Shown here: one piece after another, positions 16,945 to 24,415 of the stretch
Layout: each line of letters starts with the position of its first letter
How positions within the stretch are numbered: the stretch's first letter is position 1
Source: Cryomorphaceae bacterium
Lineage (GTDB): Bacteria > Bacteroidota > Bacteroidia > Flavobacteriales > Schleiferiaceae
NCBI GenBank assembly: GCA_024639785.1
Contig: JAHEGI010000009.1
Span: 8,192-62,424, forward strand
Reading direction: 5' to 3'
DNA length: 54,233 bases
The notes under the pieces: generated by a model
What the model saw: only the letters and a program-made list of their open reading frames with translations
The model's database searches: none
Told to the model about the DNA's origin: nothing
Made by a program: the position numbers and the translations under genes

Positions 16945-17697
16945 ATGATTTTACTCCTATCCCCCCGGGAAGAGGTGCGAACAAGATTCGCTAATCTTCT
17001 GAAGGGTAACCACATCGATGTGTCGGCTGTGTCCCACCTTCGAGAATGGAATCAGAACTTTAACGTCCAACTCCCTGCACTCATCATGGTAGATATCTGC
17101 CATGTCAATGATTCTGGTGAAGCTTTAATGGCTGAATTAGAAAATCAAGAGATGTTGAATAACGTCTGCACCATCATGATTGCCGAACATTGTAGCCTGA
17201 ATCAGCGCATTCAATGTCTTCAAAATGGCGCTATCGATTGTATTCCGACAGGAATGGATAGCACAGAAATGGTATTAAAAATTCGCAATCTGCTCGCTTT
17301 ATGTCCGCGTAGTAAATATGCGGCCCCCATGGAGCAAACTGAAAAAGAGCGCATCATTGCTACGGTTCAAAAGCACATGAAGCAAAATTTGAATGTAGAA
17401 ATGCTCGCTAAAGAAATGTTTATGAGTCGCTCCTCACTTCAACGCGCGTGCTTGAGACATTTCCAAACTGGTCCTAAAGAAATCATCACGTCCTATAAAA
17501 TTCAACATGCAGTGCGCATGATTGAATTTGGATCCAACAACGTGGCCTCTTTGGCTTATGCAGTAGGATATACCAATGTGAATAATTTCATTGCTGCGTT
17601 TAAGCGAATGATGGAAACTACCCCAAAGGAGTTTATGAAACGCCGACATGCTGAAAACCAAAAACTTCCAAGTGAAGTGACTGTTTTAGTGGCGTAA
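16945..17697 (+). CDS. Receiver-like / AraC-type transcriptional regulator
   Basis: This 250-residue protein has an N-terminal receiver-like domain (1-118) and a C-terminal AraC/XylS double helix-turn-helix domain (about 135-235). The HTH motifs are LAKEMFMSRSSLQRAC and VASLAYAVGYTNVNNFIAAFKRM. The likely phospho-acceptor is D50 in ALIMVDI, but the N-terminal acidic pair is replaced by SPREE, so phosphorylation is doubtful. It resembles the C-terminal output half of Bacteroidota hybrid two-component systems without the kinase. The adjacent ALDH gene is a candidate target because it lies 50 bases downstream. Third codon positions look A/T-richer than in the flanking genes. Confidence 0.8.
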   Translation: MILLLSPREEVRTRFANLLKGNHIDVSAVSHLREWNQNFNVQLPALIMVDICHVNDSGEALMAELENQEMLNNVCTIMIAEHCSLNQRIQCLQNGAIDCIPTGMDSTEMVLKIRNLLALCPRSKYAAPMEQTEKERIIATVQKHMKQNLNVEMLAKEMFMSRSSLQRACLRHFQTGPKEIITSYKIQHAVRMIEFGSNNVASLAYAVGYTNVNNFIAAFKRMMETTPKEFMKRRHAENQKLPSEVTVLVA

Positions 17698-17715
17698 GGC
17701 GCGGCGACTGGGGAT

Positions 17716-17723
17716 TACCTTTG
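17716..17723 (+). promoter_or_regulatory. -7 box TACCTTTG of the aldehyde dehydrogenase gene
   Basis: A perfect TAnnTTTG box lies 24 bases before the dehydrogenase ATG, inside the 50-base gap after the regulator gene. The dehydrogenase therefore probably has its own transcript. Confidence 0.55.
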
Positions 17724-17747
17724 TGGGAGAATTAAATCACTTTTCCC

Positions 17748-19280
17748 ATGGCACAACCCCAAATCACTTCTGTATTATCTGCTTTTGGTCTAGAATCAAA
17801 GAACGCTGGCACCTGGATTGGCCGGCGTTCTATGCTTTCAGAACATTGGATTTCTAGCTACTCTCCGGTAGACGGTAACTTCATCGGTTCCGTTTCGGAA
17901 ACCTCAGAAGACCAATACCACGAGGTTATTGCTGCGGCACAAAGCGCGCAAAGACAATGGCGTGAAGTACCCGCTCCAAAACGAGGTGAAGCGGTGCGAA
18001 TTTTTGGAAATAAACTTCGAGAGCAGAAAGAAGCGTTAGGAATGTTAGTCTCCTATGAAATGGGAAAATCCTACCAAGAAGGTTTAGGAGAGGTCCAGGA
18101 GATGATTGATATCTGTGATTTTGCCGTGGGATTATCGCGTCAGTTGACTGGTTTGACCATAAAAAGTGAGCGTCCAGAACATTTCATGATGGAGCAATGG
18201 CATCCTGTTGGACTCGTTGGAATTATCTCAGCCTTCAATTTCCCCGTCGCTGTATGGGCGTGGAACTCAGCACTAGCTTGGATTTGTGGAGATGCCTGTG
18301 TTTGGAAAGCCTCTGAAAAAGTGCCTCTCTGTGCATTAGCTTGTCAGCATATTTGGAATGAGGTTAGTTCCGAGCTCAACCTACCTGAAGGGCTTTCTAC
18401 AATTGTTACTGGGGGTCGTGATCTTGGCGTTTGGATGGCAGAAGACGGCCGCATTCCTGTGATATCAGCTACAGGTTCGATTCGAATGGGTAAAGATGTA
18501 GCTCAACGTGTTGGTAGCCGTTTAGGTCGATCTATCCTTGAATTAGGTGGAAATAATGCCATGATTATTACCGATACAGCTGACTTGAAAATGACGGTTA
18601 CCGCGGCCGTATTTGGTGCGGTAGGAACAGCCGGTCAACGTTGCACATCCACTCGACGCTTGATTATTCATGAAAGCGTCTACGATAAAGTGTGTGAAGC
18701 TATAGTTAATGCGTACGCTCAAATTAAAATCGGTAGCCCATTAGATGCTAGTATGCATATGGGACCTTTAATTGATTCAGATGCTGTGCGTATGTATCTA
18801 GACTCTTTAGAGGCCGTAGAGAAGGCCGGAGGGCGTTTCTTGGTTAAAGGAGGTGTATTATCTGATCAAGGAAGTGCATGCTATGTCAGTCCATCCATTG
18901 CGGAAGTAGAAAATCACTGGGACATCGTCCAGCATGAGACTTTTGCACCCTTGTTATATGTCATGAAATACCGTGAATTAGAAGAGGCTATTGCCCTACA
19001 AAATGGTGTTCCTCAAGGTTTATCCTCCGCTATCATGACAGGTTCGATGCAAGAAGCTCAGCGTTTTGTGAGCGCAACTGGCTCTGATTGTGGTATTGCT
19101 AACGCGAATATTGGTACGAGCGGAGCAGAAATTGGTGGTGCTTTTGGCGGTGAAAAAGAAACAGGTGGCGGTCGTGAAAGTGGATCGGACGCCTGGAAAG
19201 GATATATGCGACGACAGACCAACACCTTGAATTATGGAAATAGCCTTCCATTAGCGCAAGGAATTGAATTCAACATATAA
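17748..19280 (+). CDS. amaB: ALDH7-type aldehyde dehydrogenase (aminoadipate-semialdehyde type)
   Basis: This 510-residue NAD-dependent aldehyde dehydrogenase resembles the ALDH7/antiquitin branch, which oxidises L-aminoadipate semialdehyde in lysine breakdown. Motifs: substrate-channel FNFPVAVWAWNSALAW, general base Glu in LELGGNNAM, catalytic Cys in GTAGQRCTSTRR, and the ALDH7-like tail FGGEKETGGGRESGSDAWK. Length fits the branch. No other lysine-degradation gene is adjacent, so substrate is inferred from family only. It is preceded by a regulator gene and a TACCTTTG box, and followed by a long non-coding AT-rich gap. Confidence 0.85.
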   Translation: MAQPQITSVLSAFGLESKNAGTWIGRRSMLSEHWISSYSPVDGNFIGSVSETSEDQYHEVIAAAQSAQRQWREVPAPKRGEAVRIFGNKLREQKEALGMLVSYEMGKSYQEGLGEVQEMIDICDFAVGLSRQLTGLTIKSERPEHFMMEQWHPVGLVGIISAFNFPVAVWAWNSALAWICGDACVWKASEKVPLCALACQHIWNEVSSELNLPEGLSTIVTGGRDLGVWMAEDGRIPVISATGSIRMGKDVAQRVGSRLGRSILELGGNNAMIITDTADLKMTVTAAVFGAVGTAGQRCTSTRRLIIHESVYDKVCEAIVNAYAQIKIGSPLDASMHMGPLIDSDAVRMYLDSLEAVEKAGGRFLVKGGVLSDQGSACYVSPSIAEVENHWDIVQHETFAPLLYVMKYRELEEAIALQNGVPQGLSSAIMTGSMQEAQRFVSATGSDCGIANANIGTSGAEIGGAFGGEKETGGGRESGSDAWKGYMRRQTNTLNYGNSLPLAQGIEFNI

Positions 19281-19619
19281 ACATTAAATAATTTTTTGAA
19301 ATAGAAGAAGAGTATATAATAGTAATGGTCGGTTTATTAAGTGTAGAAGCTTTTAACCCCCTGCTTGGATTAATCGCTTATGAACAGTTATTGACAAGCT
19401 ATCAACTAGCTAAACTGATCTAAGTACTTCATTTTATCTAGATTACTATTTTTCATTCACAGCGAAGAAATAGATTATTACCTATCGATAGTGAAAAACT
19501 TCCCAAGCTTTTCGTTGTCAACAAACCAGGTTAAATCATGTATAAGGTGGTGAATGAATTAAGACCGGCTAAGAGGTAAAAAATAGAAATGAACACTTTC
19601 TTTCAAATTTGAACAGGTT
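19281..19619. other. AT-rich 339-base stretch without a recognised gene
   Basis: This is the longest gap in the window and is visibly AT-rich. The only open frame of note is plus-strand 19325-19423 (32 codons, starting MVGLLSVEAFNP). It has no recognisable family and no promoter box, so I do not call it a gene. No terminator with a T-run was found after the dehydrogenase. Near the right end, CAAATTTG at 19604-19611 is one base off the -7 consensus and may serve rpiB. The rest shows no clear repeat or RNA fold. Confidence 0.5.
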
Positions 19620-20063
19620 ATGAACAAGATCTCAACGATAGCAATTGGTAATGATCACGCTGGCCCTGAATTAAAATTTAAAGTAATTCAATTACTTGAA
19701 AATCAAGGTATTAAAGTAATAAATCACGGATGTGATACCAGTGATTCCGTAGATTATCCAGATTTTGCACATGCCGTGGCGGCCGATGTGAGCTCGGGTA
19801 AAGCAGATCGAGGAATTGTGATATGTGGTTCAGGAAATGGGATCAATATGTCGGTGAATAAACATTCAGCGATACGTTCCGCTTTATGTTGGAATAGAGA
19901 AATCGCCTCTTTAGCGGTACAACATAATGATGCCAATGTATTGGCATTACCTGCCCGGTTTATTTCAGAAGAAGAAGCTTTAGCTTGTGTGGCTGCGTTC
20001 ATTCAAGAAGTTTTTGAAGGAGGGCGTCATCAACGCCGTGTAGATAAAATTGCCTGTTGCTAA
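19620..20063 (+). CDS. rpiB: Ribose 5-phosphate isomerase B
   Basis: This 147-residue RpiB/LacAB-family enzyme interconverts ribose 5-phosphate and ribulose 5-phosphate. Family motifs are IAIGNDHAGPELK at the N-terminus, the catalytic-Cys loop IVICGSGNGINMSVNK, and HNDANVLALPARFI. It sits directly before ybeY, whose start lies just past or inside its stop, and belongs to the ybeY-mnmG run. Confidence 0.94.
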   Translation: MNKISTIAIGNDHAGPELKFKVIQLLENQGIKVINHGCDTSDSVDYPDFAHAVAADVSSGKADRGIVICGSGNGINMSVNKHSAIRSALCWNREIASLAVQHNDANVLALPARFISEEEALACVAAFIQEVFEGGRHQRRVDKIACC

Positions 20064-20064
20064 G

Positions 20065-20496
20065 GTGTCCTATACGTCTTCAGATATACTTCCTTGGGAT
20101 TTTACGGAGTCTCAAATACTGCATTGGTTTCAATTTGTAGCGGAATCTGAAGGGAAGATGTTAGCAGGTGTTACTATGGCGTATTATTCCGATGAGGGTC
20201 TTCTGGAGGTCAATAAAACCTATCTGCAACACGATTACTACACGGACATTATCACATTCGATCGGTGTCGGGGCATACGGATTAAAGGGGATTTAGCTAT
20301 TTCGGTGGACCGGATAGTTGATCATGCTTTAGCGCGTGGCTTGTCGATTAATTGCGAAGCTGCTCGGGTGCATGTGCATGGCTTCCTCCACCTTTGTGGA
20401 TATAATGATCAAACCGAAAAGCAAAAATTAGCGATGCGAAGCTTAGAGGATAAATACCTGGCTCACGCATCTGATTTTGGAATATTATGGACTTAA
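20065..20496 (+). CDS. ybeY: Endoribonuclease YbeY (rRNA maturation factor)
   Basis: This is a 143-residue zinc-dependent endoribonuclease for 16S rRNA 3'-end maturation and ribosome quality control. The metal motif is HVHGFLHLCGYND; the third His of the E. coli motif is Asp-like here, as in other Bacteroidota members. HDYYTDIITFD and the MRSLEDKYL end are also family-typical. I prefer the GTG one base after the rpiB stop, which gives the usual N-terminus. A TTG 15 bases upstream, overlapping rpiB, is an alternative. The stop is followed directly by a parS site. Confidence 0.9.
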   Translation: MSYTSSDILPWDFTESQILHWFQFVAESEGKMLAGVTMAYYSDEGLLEVNKTYLQHDYYTDIITFDRCRGIRIKGDLAISVDRIVDHALARGLSINCEAARVHVHGFLHLCGYNDQTEKQKLAMRSLEDKYLAHASDFGILWT

Positions 20497-20512
20497 TGTT
20501 TCACGTGGAACA
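20497..20512. promoter_or_regulatory. parS: parS site (ParB-binding), upstream of mnmG
   Basis: TGTTTCACGTGGAACA is the reverse complement of TGTTCCACGTGAAACA, a perfect match to the conserved chromosomal parS 16-mer bound by ParB/Spo0J. It occupies exactly the 16 bases between the ybeY stop codon and the mnmG start codon. ParB nucleates here and spreads to organise the origin domain. An identical copy lies downstream of mnmG. Confidence 0.92.
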
Positions 20513-22360
20513 ATGATGTATGATGTAATAGTTGTGGGTGCTGGGCACGCAGGTTGTGAAGCGGCTTGTGCGGCAGCGCGTATGGGTTCTACCACCCTCC
20601 TAGTGACTATGAATATGCAAACGATTGGTCAAATGAGCTGCAATCCTGCCATGGGTGGGGTGGCAAAGGGCCAAATAGTTCGTGAAATAGATGCCTTGGG
20701 TGGTTTTAGCGGGGTCATTAGTGATCAAACAGCTATCCAATTCAGAATGCTAAATCGTTCGAAAGGCCCTGCGATGTGGAGCCCAAGGGTTCAGTCAGAT
20801 CGCTGGCGTTTTGCTGAAACATGGCGACTCACCTTGGAACAAATGGAGAATCTTCACTTTGTACAGAGTACGGCTAATGAAGTTTTGACCGACAGCCATG
20901 GCGTTACCGGAGTCATCCTTCAAAATGGGAATAAAGTACAAGGCAAAGCTGTGGTGTTAACCAGTGGAACCTTTCTCAATGGAGTAATGCATATCGGCGA
21001 AAAGCAAACCCACGGGGGACGCTCCTCCGAAGGAAGTGCGCGCGGTATTACCGAGTGTTTGAATGCCTTGGGTTTTGAATCAGGTCGAATGAAGACCGGC
21101 ACCCCTCCACGTTTAGACGGTCGTAGCTTGGATTATAGTCAGTTTGAAGAACAGAAGGGTGACGAAAAGCCTGGAAAGTTTTCCTATCAACCGACTCAAG
21201 CGCTAAAGAAACAAAGGTCCTGCTGGATTTCGCATACGAGTGAAGCCGTACATGATACGCTTCGGGCCTCCTTTGATCGCAGCCCACTCTTTAATGGGGC
21301 GATTCAGTCAAGCGGACCTCGGTACTGTCCAAGTATTGAAGACAAGATCAACCGCTTTGCGGATAAAACGAGCCACCAAATGTTTATCGAGCCGGAAGGT
21401 TGGGATACCGTGGAGGTCTATATCAATGGTTTTAGCACCTCCTTACCGGAAGAAGTACAGCATGAAGCCTTGAGAAAAGTGCCTGGTTTCCAAAATGCGC
21501 GGTTCTTCAGACCAGGGTATGCGGTGGAATATGACTACTTCCCCCCTACGCAATTGTCGCATAGTTTGGAGACCAAGATTGTTCCCCGTTTGTTCTTTGC
21601 GGGCCAAATTAATGGCACCACAGGGTATGAAGAGGCGGCCTGTCAAGGCTTGATGGCAGGTATCAATGCCCACCTGGCGGTGCATTCCAAAGACCCCTTT
21701 ACGTTAGACCGAAGTCAAGCCTACATGGGGGTGTTGATTGATGATCTGATCACCAAGGGAACGGAAGAGCCGTATCGCATGTTTACTAGCCGAGCGGAGT
21801 TTCGATTGACCTTGCGTCAGGATAATGCGGACCGTCGTTTGACGGCCTTAGGACATAGCCTCGGACTAATTGAGGAAGATCAATGGAAGCGATTTCAAAA
21901 TAAAATGGAGTCGATTGCGCAGGCCCAACAATGGCTTGGGCAACAAAGCATTGAACCAAAAGATGCAAACAAGTATCTTGAGGAAATGGGAACTGCGGCG
22001 ATTAAACAGCGCGGGCCTTTAGCCCAATTAGTAGCGCGACCACAGCTCCAATTGGAAGGAATACTGAGTAACCTTGGTAATGACGTACCAGTGTTTAGCG
22101 AGGAAATTTGGGAACAAGTAGAAATTACCGAGAAATACGCGGGGTACATTGATAAAGAATTAGAGCAAGTGGCTAAACTTAAGCGCTTGGAAAACCTTCG
22201 TATTCCATCCGGGTTTTCGTTCGAGCGCATTACTGCGCTAAGCATGGAAAGCCGTCAGAAATTGCAGCGCATTCAACCAGAAACCCTGGGTCAGGCGAGT
22301 AGAATTTCTGGGGTTTCCCCGGCGGATGTTCAAATATTAATGGTTCATTTAGGCCGTTAA
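20513..22360 (+). CDS. mnmG: tRNA uridine-5-carboxymethylaminomethyl synthesis enzyme MnmG (GidA)
   Basis: This 615-residue FAD enzyme, with MnmE, installs the cmnm5 group on U34 of certain tRNAs. The FAD-binding motif is VVGAGHAGCEAACAAARMG, followed by the signature MSCNPAMGGVAKGQIVREIDALGG. Later motifs are GRMKTGTPPRL and GQINGTTGYEEAACQGLMAG. Length is standard. The start is ATGATG immediately after a parS site; either ATG is possible. MnmE is not in the window. The gene is bracketed by two parS sites, fitting its frequent location near the replication origin. Confidence 0.97.
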   Translation: MMYDVIVVGAGHAGCEAACAAARMGSTTLLVTMNMQTIGQMSCNPAMGGVAKGQIVREIDALGGFSGVISDQTAIQFRMLNRSKGPAMWSPRVQSDRWRFAETWRLTLEQMENLHFVQSTANEVLTDSHGVTGVILQNGNKVQGKAVVLTSGTFLNGVMHIGEKQTHGGRSSEGSARGITECLNALGFESGRMKTGTPPRLDGRSLDYSQFEEQKGDEKPGKFSYQPTQALKKQRSCWISHTSEAVHDTLRASFDRSPLFNGAIQSSGPRYCPSIEDKINRFADKTSHQMFIEPEGWDTVEVYINGFSTSLPEEVQHEALRKVPGFQNARFFRPGYAVEYDYFPPTQLSHSLETKIVPRLFFAGQINGTTGYEEAACQGLMAGINAHLAVHSKDPFTLDRSQAYMGVLIDDLITKGTEEPYRMFTSRAEFRLTLRQDNADRRLTALGHSLGLIEEDQWKRFQNKMESIAQAQQWLGQQSIEPKDANKYLEEMGTAAIKQRGPLAQLVARPQLQLEGILSNLGNDVPVFSEEIWEQVEITEKYAGYIDKELEQVAKLKRLENLRIPSGFSFERITALSMESRQKLQRIQPETLGQASRISGVSPADVQILMVHLGR

Positions 22361-22369
22361 GCCTTAAAC

Positions 22370-23278
22370 TTGTTTCACGTGGAACATCTTCAAAGAATCC
22401 CCCATTGCCCCTTGTGTTTGTCTGATGCACATAGCCCATTCCTGGGGGTAAAAGATCACATGGTAAGCCAAGAGAATTTTGAAATTATTCAATGCGCTTC
22501 CTGTGGATTTAAGCGAACAAGCCCGCGACCGGACCAAAATCATATAGGCAAGTACTATGACTCGCCTGCCTACAAAAGTCACAATGAATCTTCCAAGGGG
22601 CTTTTTGATGTGCTCTACAATTTTCTACGAGATCGCGCAGCACGGAAAAAGGCCAAGTTTTTGAGTCAAAGAAGTCCTTCAGAATTAAAAATTCGCCACC
22701 TCCTGGACGTTGGCTGTGGAATAGGCGTTTTTTTGGAGGCCGCTAAAAATGAGAAATGGGGCGTTTTTGGGGTAGAAATCAGTGAAAATGCCCGAAAACA
22801 AGCCGAAAAGCGTATAAAACAGCCTGTTTTTGAAAAATTAGAACAGCTCCCAGTTGATCAGAAATTTGACGGAATTACTCTTTTTCATGTTTTGGAGCAT
22901 CTTCCAGAGCCTCTTGAAACAATGAAGGCACTCTATGCTAAAGCCTCCCCTGGCGCGTGTTTGATTTTAGCGCTGCCAAACCCAGATTCATGGGATGCCC
23001 ATCATTACGGAACCCATTGGGCGGCATGGGATGTCCCTATCCATTTTTGGCATTTCCGAAAAGAGGACGTAAAGCGTTTAGCAAAAGAAAGCGGTTGGAA
23101 CTACGAATCAGTAGACCCAATGCCTCTGGACGCCTTCTATGTGGGATTGCTTAGTGAGTCGTTCCGACATGGGTCCAAACGATGGATTTCTGCCACGCTG
23201 AAAGGATTGTGGAGCAACTTTAGGGGCGGCAAGGACAACACATCAAGTCTGTTGTACGTGCTTAGAAAGCCTTCATAA
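22370..23278 (+). CDS. Class I SAM-dependent methyltransferase with N-terminal zinc-finger-like motif
   Basis: This 302-residue protein starts with a four-Cys metal-binding-like segment (HCPLC near 12 and CASCGFKRTSPRP near 43). A Rossmann methyltransferase domain follows, with SAM motif LLDVGCGIGVFLEAAK and motif FDGITLFHVLEHLPEP. The substrate is unknown; many Bacteroidota carry this type beside mnmG. The start is a TTG whose next codons (FHVEH) are encoded by the second parS site, so the coding start and the ParB site overlap. Its 3' end overlaps convergent holB by 17 bases. Confidence 0.85.
   Translation: MFHVEHLQRIPHCPLCLSDAHSPFLGVKDHMVSQENFEIIQCASCGFKRTSPRPDQNHIGKYYDSPAYKSHNESSKGLFDVLYNFLRDRAARKKAKFLSQRSPSELKIRHLLDVGCGIGVFLEAAKNEKWGVFGVEISENARKQAEKRIKQPVFEKLEQLPVDQKFDGITLFHVLEHLPEPLETMKALYAKASPGACLILALPNPDSWDAHHYGTHWAAWDVPIHFWHFRKEDVKRLAKESGWNYESVDPMPLDAFYVGLLSESFRHGSKRWISATLKGLWSNFRGGKDNTSSLLYVLRKPS
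22371..22386. promoter_or_regulatory. parS: parS site (ParB-binding), downstream of mnmG
   Basis: TGTTTCACGTGGAACA is identical in sequence and orientation to the site before mnmG, about 1.87 kb away. It overlaps the first codons of the methyltransferase gene. Confidence 0.92.
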
Positions 23279-24371
23279 GAAGCAAGCTTGCGTCGAAGAA
23301 AACCAGGCGTGCATTGACATTTCTCCCTACATCTTTATATGCATCATCTAATGTTTGATGCATGAAAAGAACTTTATGATGGTCCATTAGCTTGGCAAAA
23401 CCATCCGCATTGAACGCAATTTCTGGGAACCAATCTAGTGCGAAACCACGCAATGCGTTTTGACGTTTACGTTCTAATTGGGAAAGGACCTCTCCTGAAA
23501 AGACGAGGAAATCGCGCTGTTGTTCCCGGTTCCAAGCAGCGACGTGGTCAACCCATGTCTGCAGGCCAGGTAAATCCTTTTTAAACGCTAGGCGTAACCA
23601 CTCTACAAAATGCTCAGCTAAGGGAATCAGTCGCTCGCGATTTTCGAGAAAATCCAAGGCAATTCCTGGCTCACCCGCGCTAAGCGAAGAGAGAATTTTC
23701 GCTTGGTTGGGATCCATTCGGCGCTCGTCAATCAACCACCGCTCTACTTCGTTCCGACCCCATGGGGGTAAGTATATGGTTTGACAACGACTACGGATGG
23801 TTCCTAGGATGGACTCCTCATCATGGCTGATAAGCAAGATGACCGTTTTGTTTTCGGGTTCTTCGAGGGTTTTGAGCAATTTATTGGCGGCGGAGTCATG
23901 CATCCGCTCGGGCAGCCAAATGACTAAAACCTTATATCGACCACTGTGGGAAGTAAGGCTGAGAATGTCCCCCATCCGCTTGGCTTCTTTGACAGAGATT
24001 TGGACCACTTTTTGCGCGGCATCCAATGCCTCAATCCAATTTCTAACGACCGGAAACTTGTTGAATTTCAAGAAGTTGCGGAACTCCGGAAGGAATACAT
24101 CAGAGGTGCCGCCGGACGAAGCGCTAGCGACCACCGGAAAGATGTAATGCACATCAGGATGGGCCATTTGGCGATGTTGCGCGCAAGCATCACAGGTACC
24201 ACAGCCTCCCTGAGCACATACGAGCATTTGAATATATCGCTGCACAGCAGGCCAAGCGAGGCCGCCATTTTTGGATACAATGAGCTGCGCATGTGGAATG
24301 TGCCCTGAGGACGCATGCTCCATCCAAGTTTTACTGGGGTAGTTCTCTGGAAAGTGAAAAATTTCAGGCAC
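23262..24371 (-). CDS. holB: DNA polymerase III delta'-like clamp-loader subunit
   Basis: This is a 369-residue AAA+ clamp-loader subunit. After PHAQLIVSKNGG, where active ATPases have a P-loop, the GxxGxGKT motif is lost. This fits delta', which does not hydrolyse ATP. A four-Cys zinc module (CAQGGCGTCDAC) and the SRC-like motif IRSRCQTIYL are present, as is LLKTLEEPENKTVILL. The start is uncertain: a GTG gives an N-terminus of family length, and the first ATG (ending at 24323) would remove 16 residues. A near-consensus TACCTTCG box ends four bases before the GTG, suggesting a leaderless message. Confidence 0.85.
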   Translation of the reverse strand: MPEIFHFPENYPSKTWMEHASSGHIPHAQLIVSKNGGLAWPAVQRYIQMLVCAQGGCGTCDACAQHRQMAHPDVHYIFPVVASASSGGTSDVFLPEFRNFLKFNKFPVVRNWIEALDAAQKVVQISVKEAKRMGDILSLTSHSGRYKVLVIWLPERMHDSAANKLLKTLEEPENKTVILLISHDEESILGTIRSRCQTIYLPPWGRNEVERWLIDERRMDPNQAKILSSLSAGEPGIALDFLENRERLIPLAEHFVEWLRLAFKKDLPGLQTWVDHVAAWNREQQRDFLVFSGEVLSQLERKRQNALRGFALDWFPEIAFNADGFAKLMDHHKVLFMHQTLDDAYKDVGRNVNARLVFFDASLLLMKAF

Positions 24372-24375
24372 AAAG

Positions 24376-24383
24376 CGAAGGTA
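24376..24383 (-). promoter_or_regulatory. Possible -7 box TACCTTCG of holB
   Basis: Read leftward, this is TAnnTTTG with one mismatch, ending four bases before the proposed GTG start of holB. It lies back-to-back with the perfect pgk box seven bases further right. Confidence 0.35.
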
Positions 24384-24389
24384 GAAACC

Positions 24390-24397
24390 TACCTTTG
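24390..24397 (+). promoter_or_regulatory. -7 box TACCTTTG of pgk
   Basis: A perfect TAnnTTTG box lies 18 bases before the pgk ATG. No TTTG is visible at the expected -33 spacing. Confidence 0.6.
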
Positions 24398-24415
24398 ATG
24401 TCCCATACTTTTCCC

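Noticed and set aside
19325-19423. 32-codon open frame in the AT-rich gap
   Set aside because: There is no promoter box, no family and ordinary composition. A frame of this length is expected by chance in 339 bases.
20380-20520. Possible replication origin next to the parS site
   Set aside because: Only one weak DnaA-box-like sequence (TGTGGATAT) was seen near 20395, with no cluster of DnaA boxes, AT-rich unwinding element or dnaA gene. parS sites suggest origin proximity but not the origin itself.
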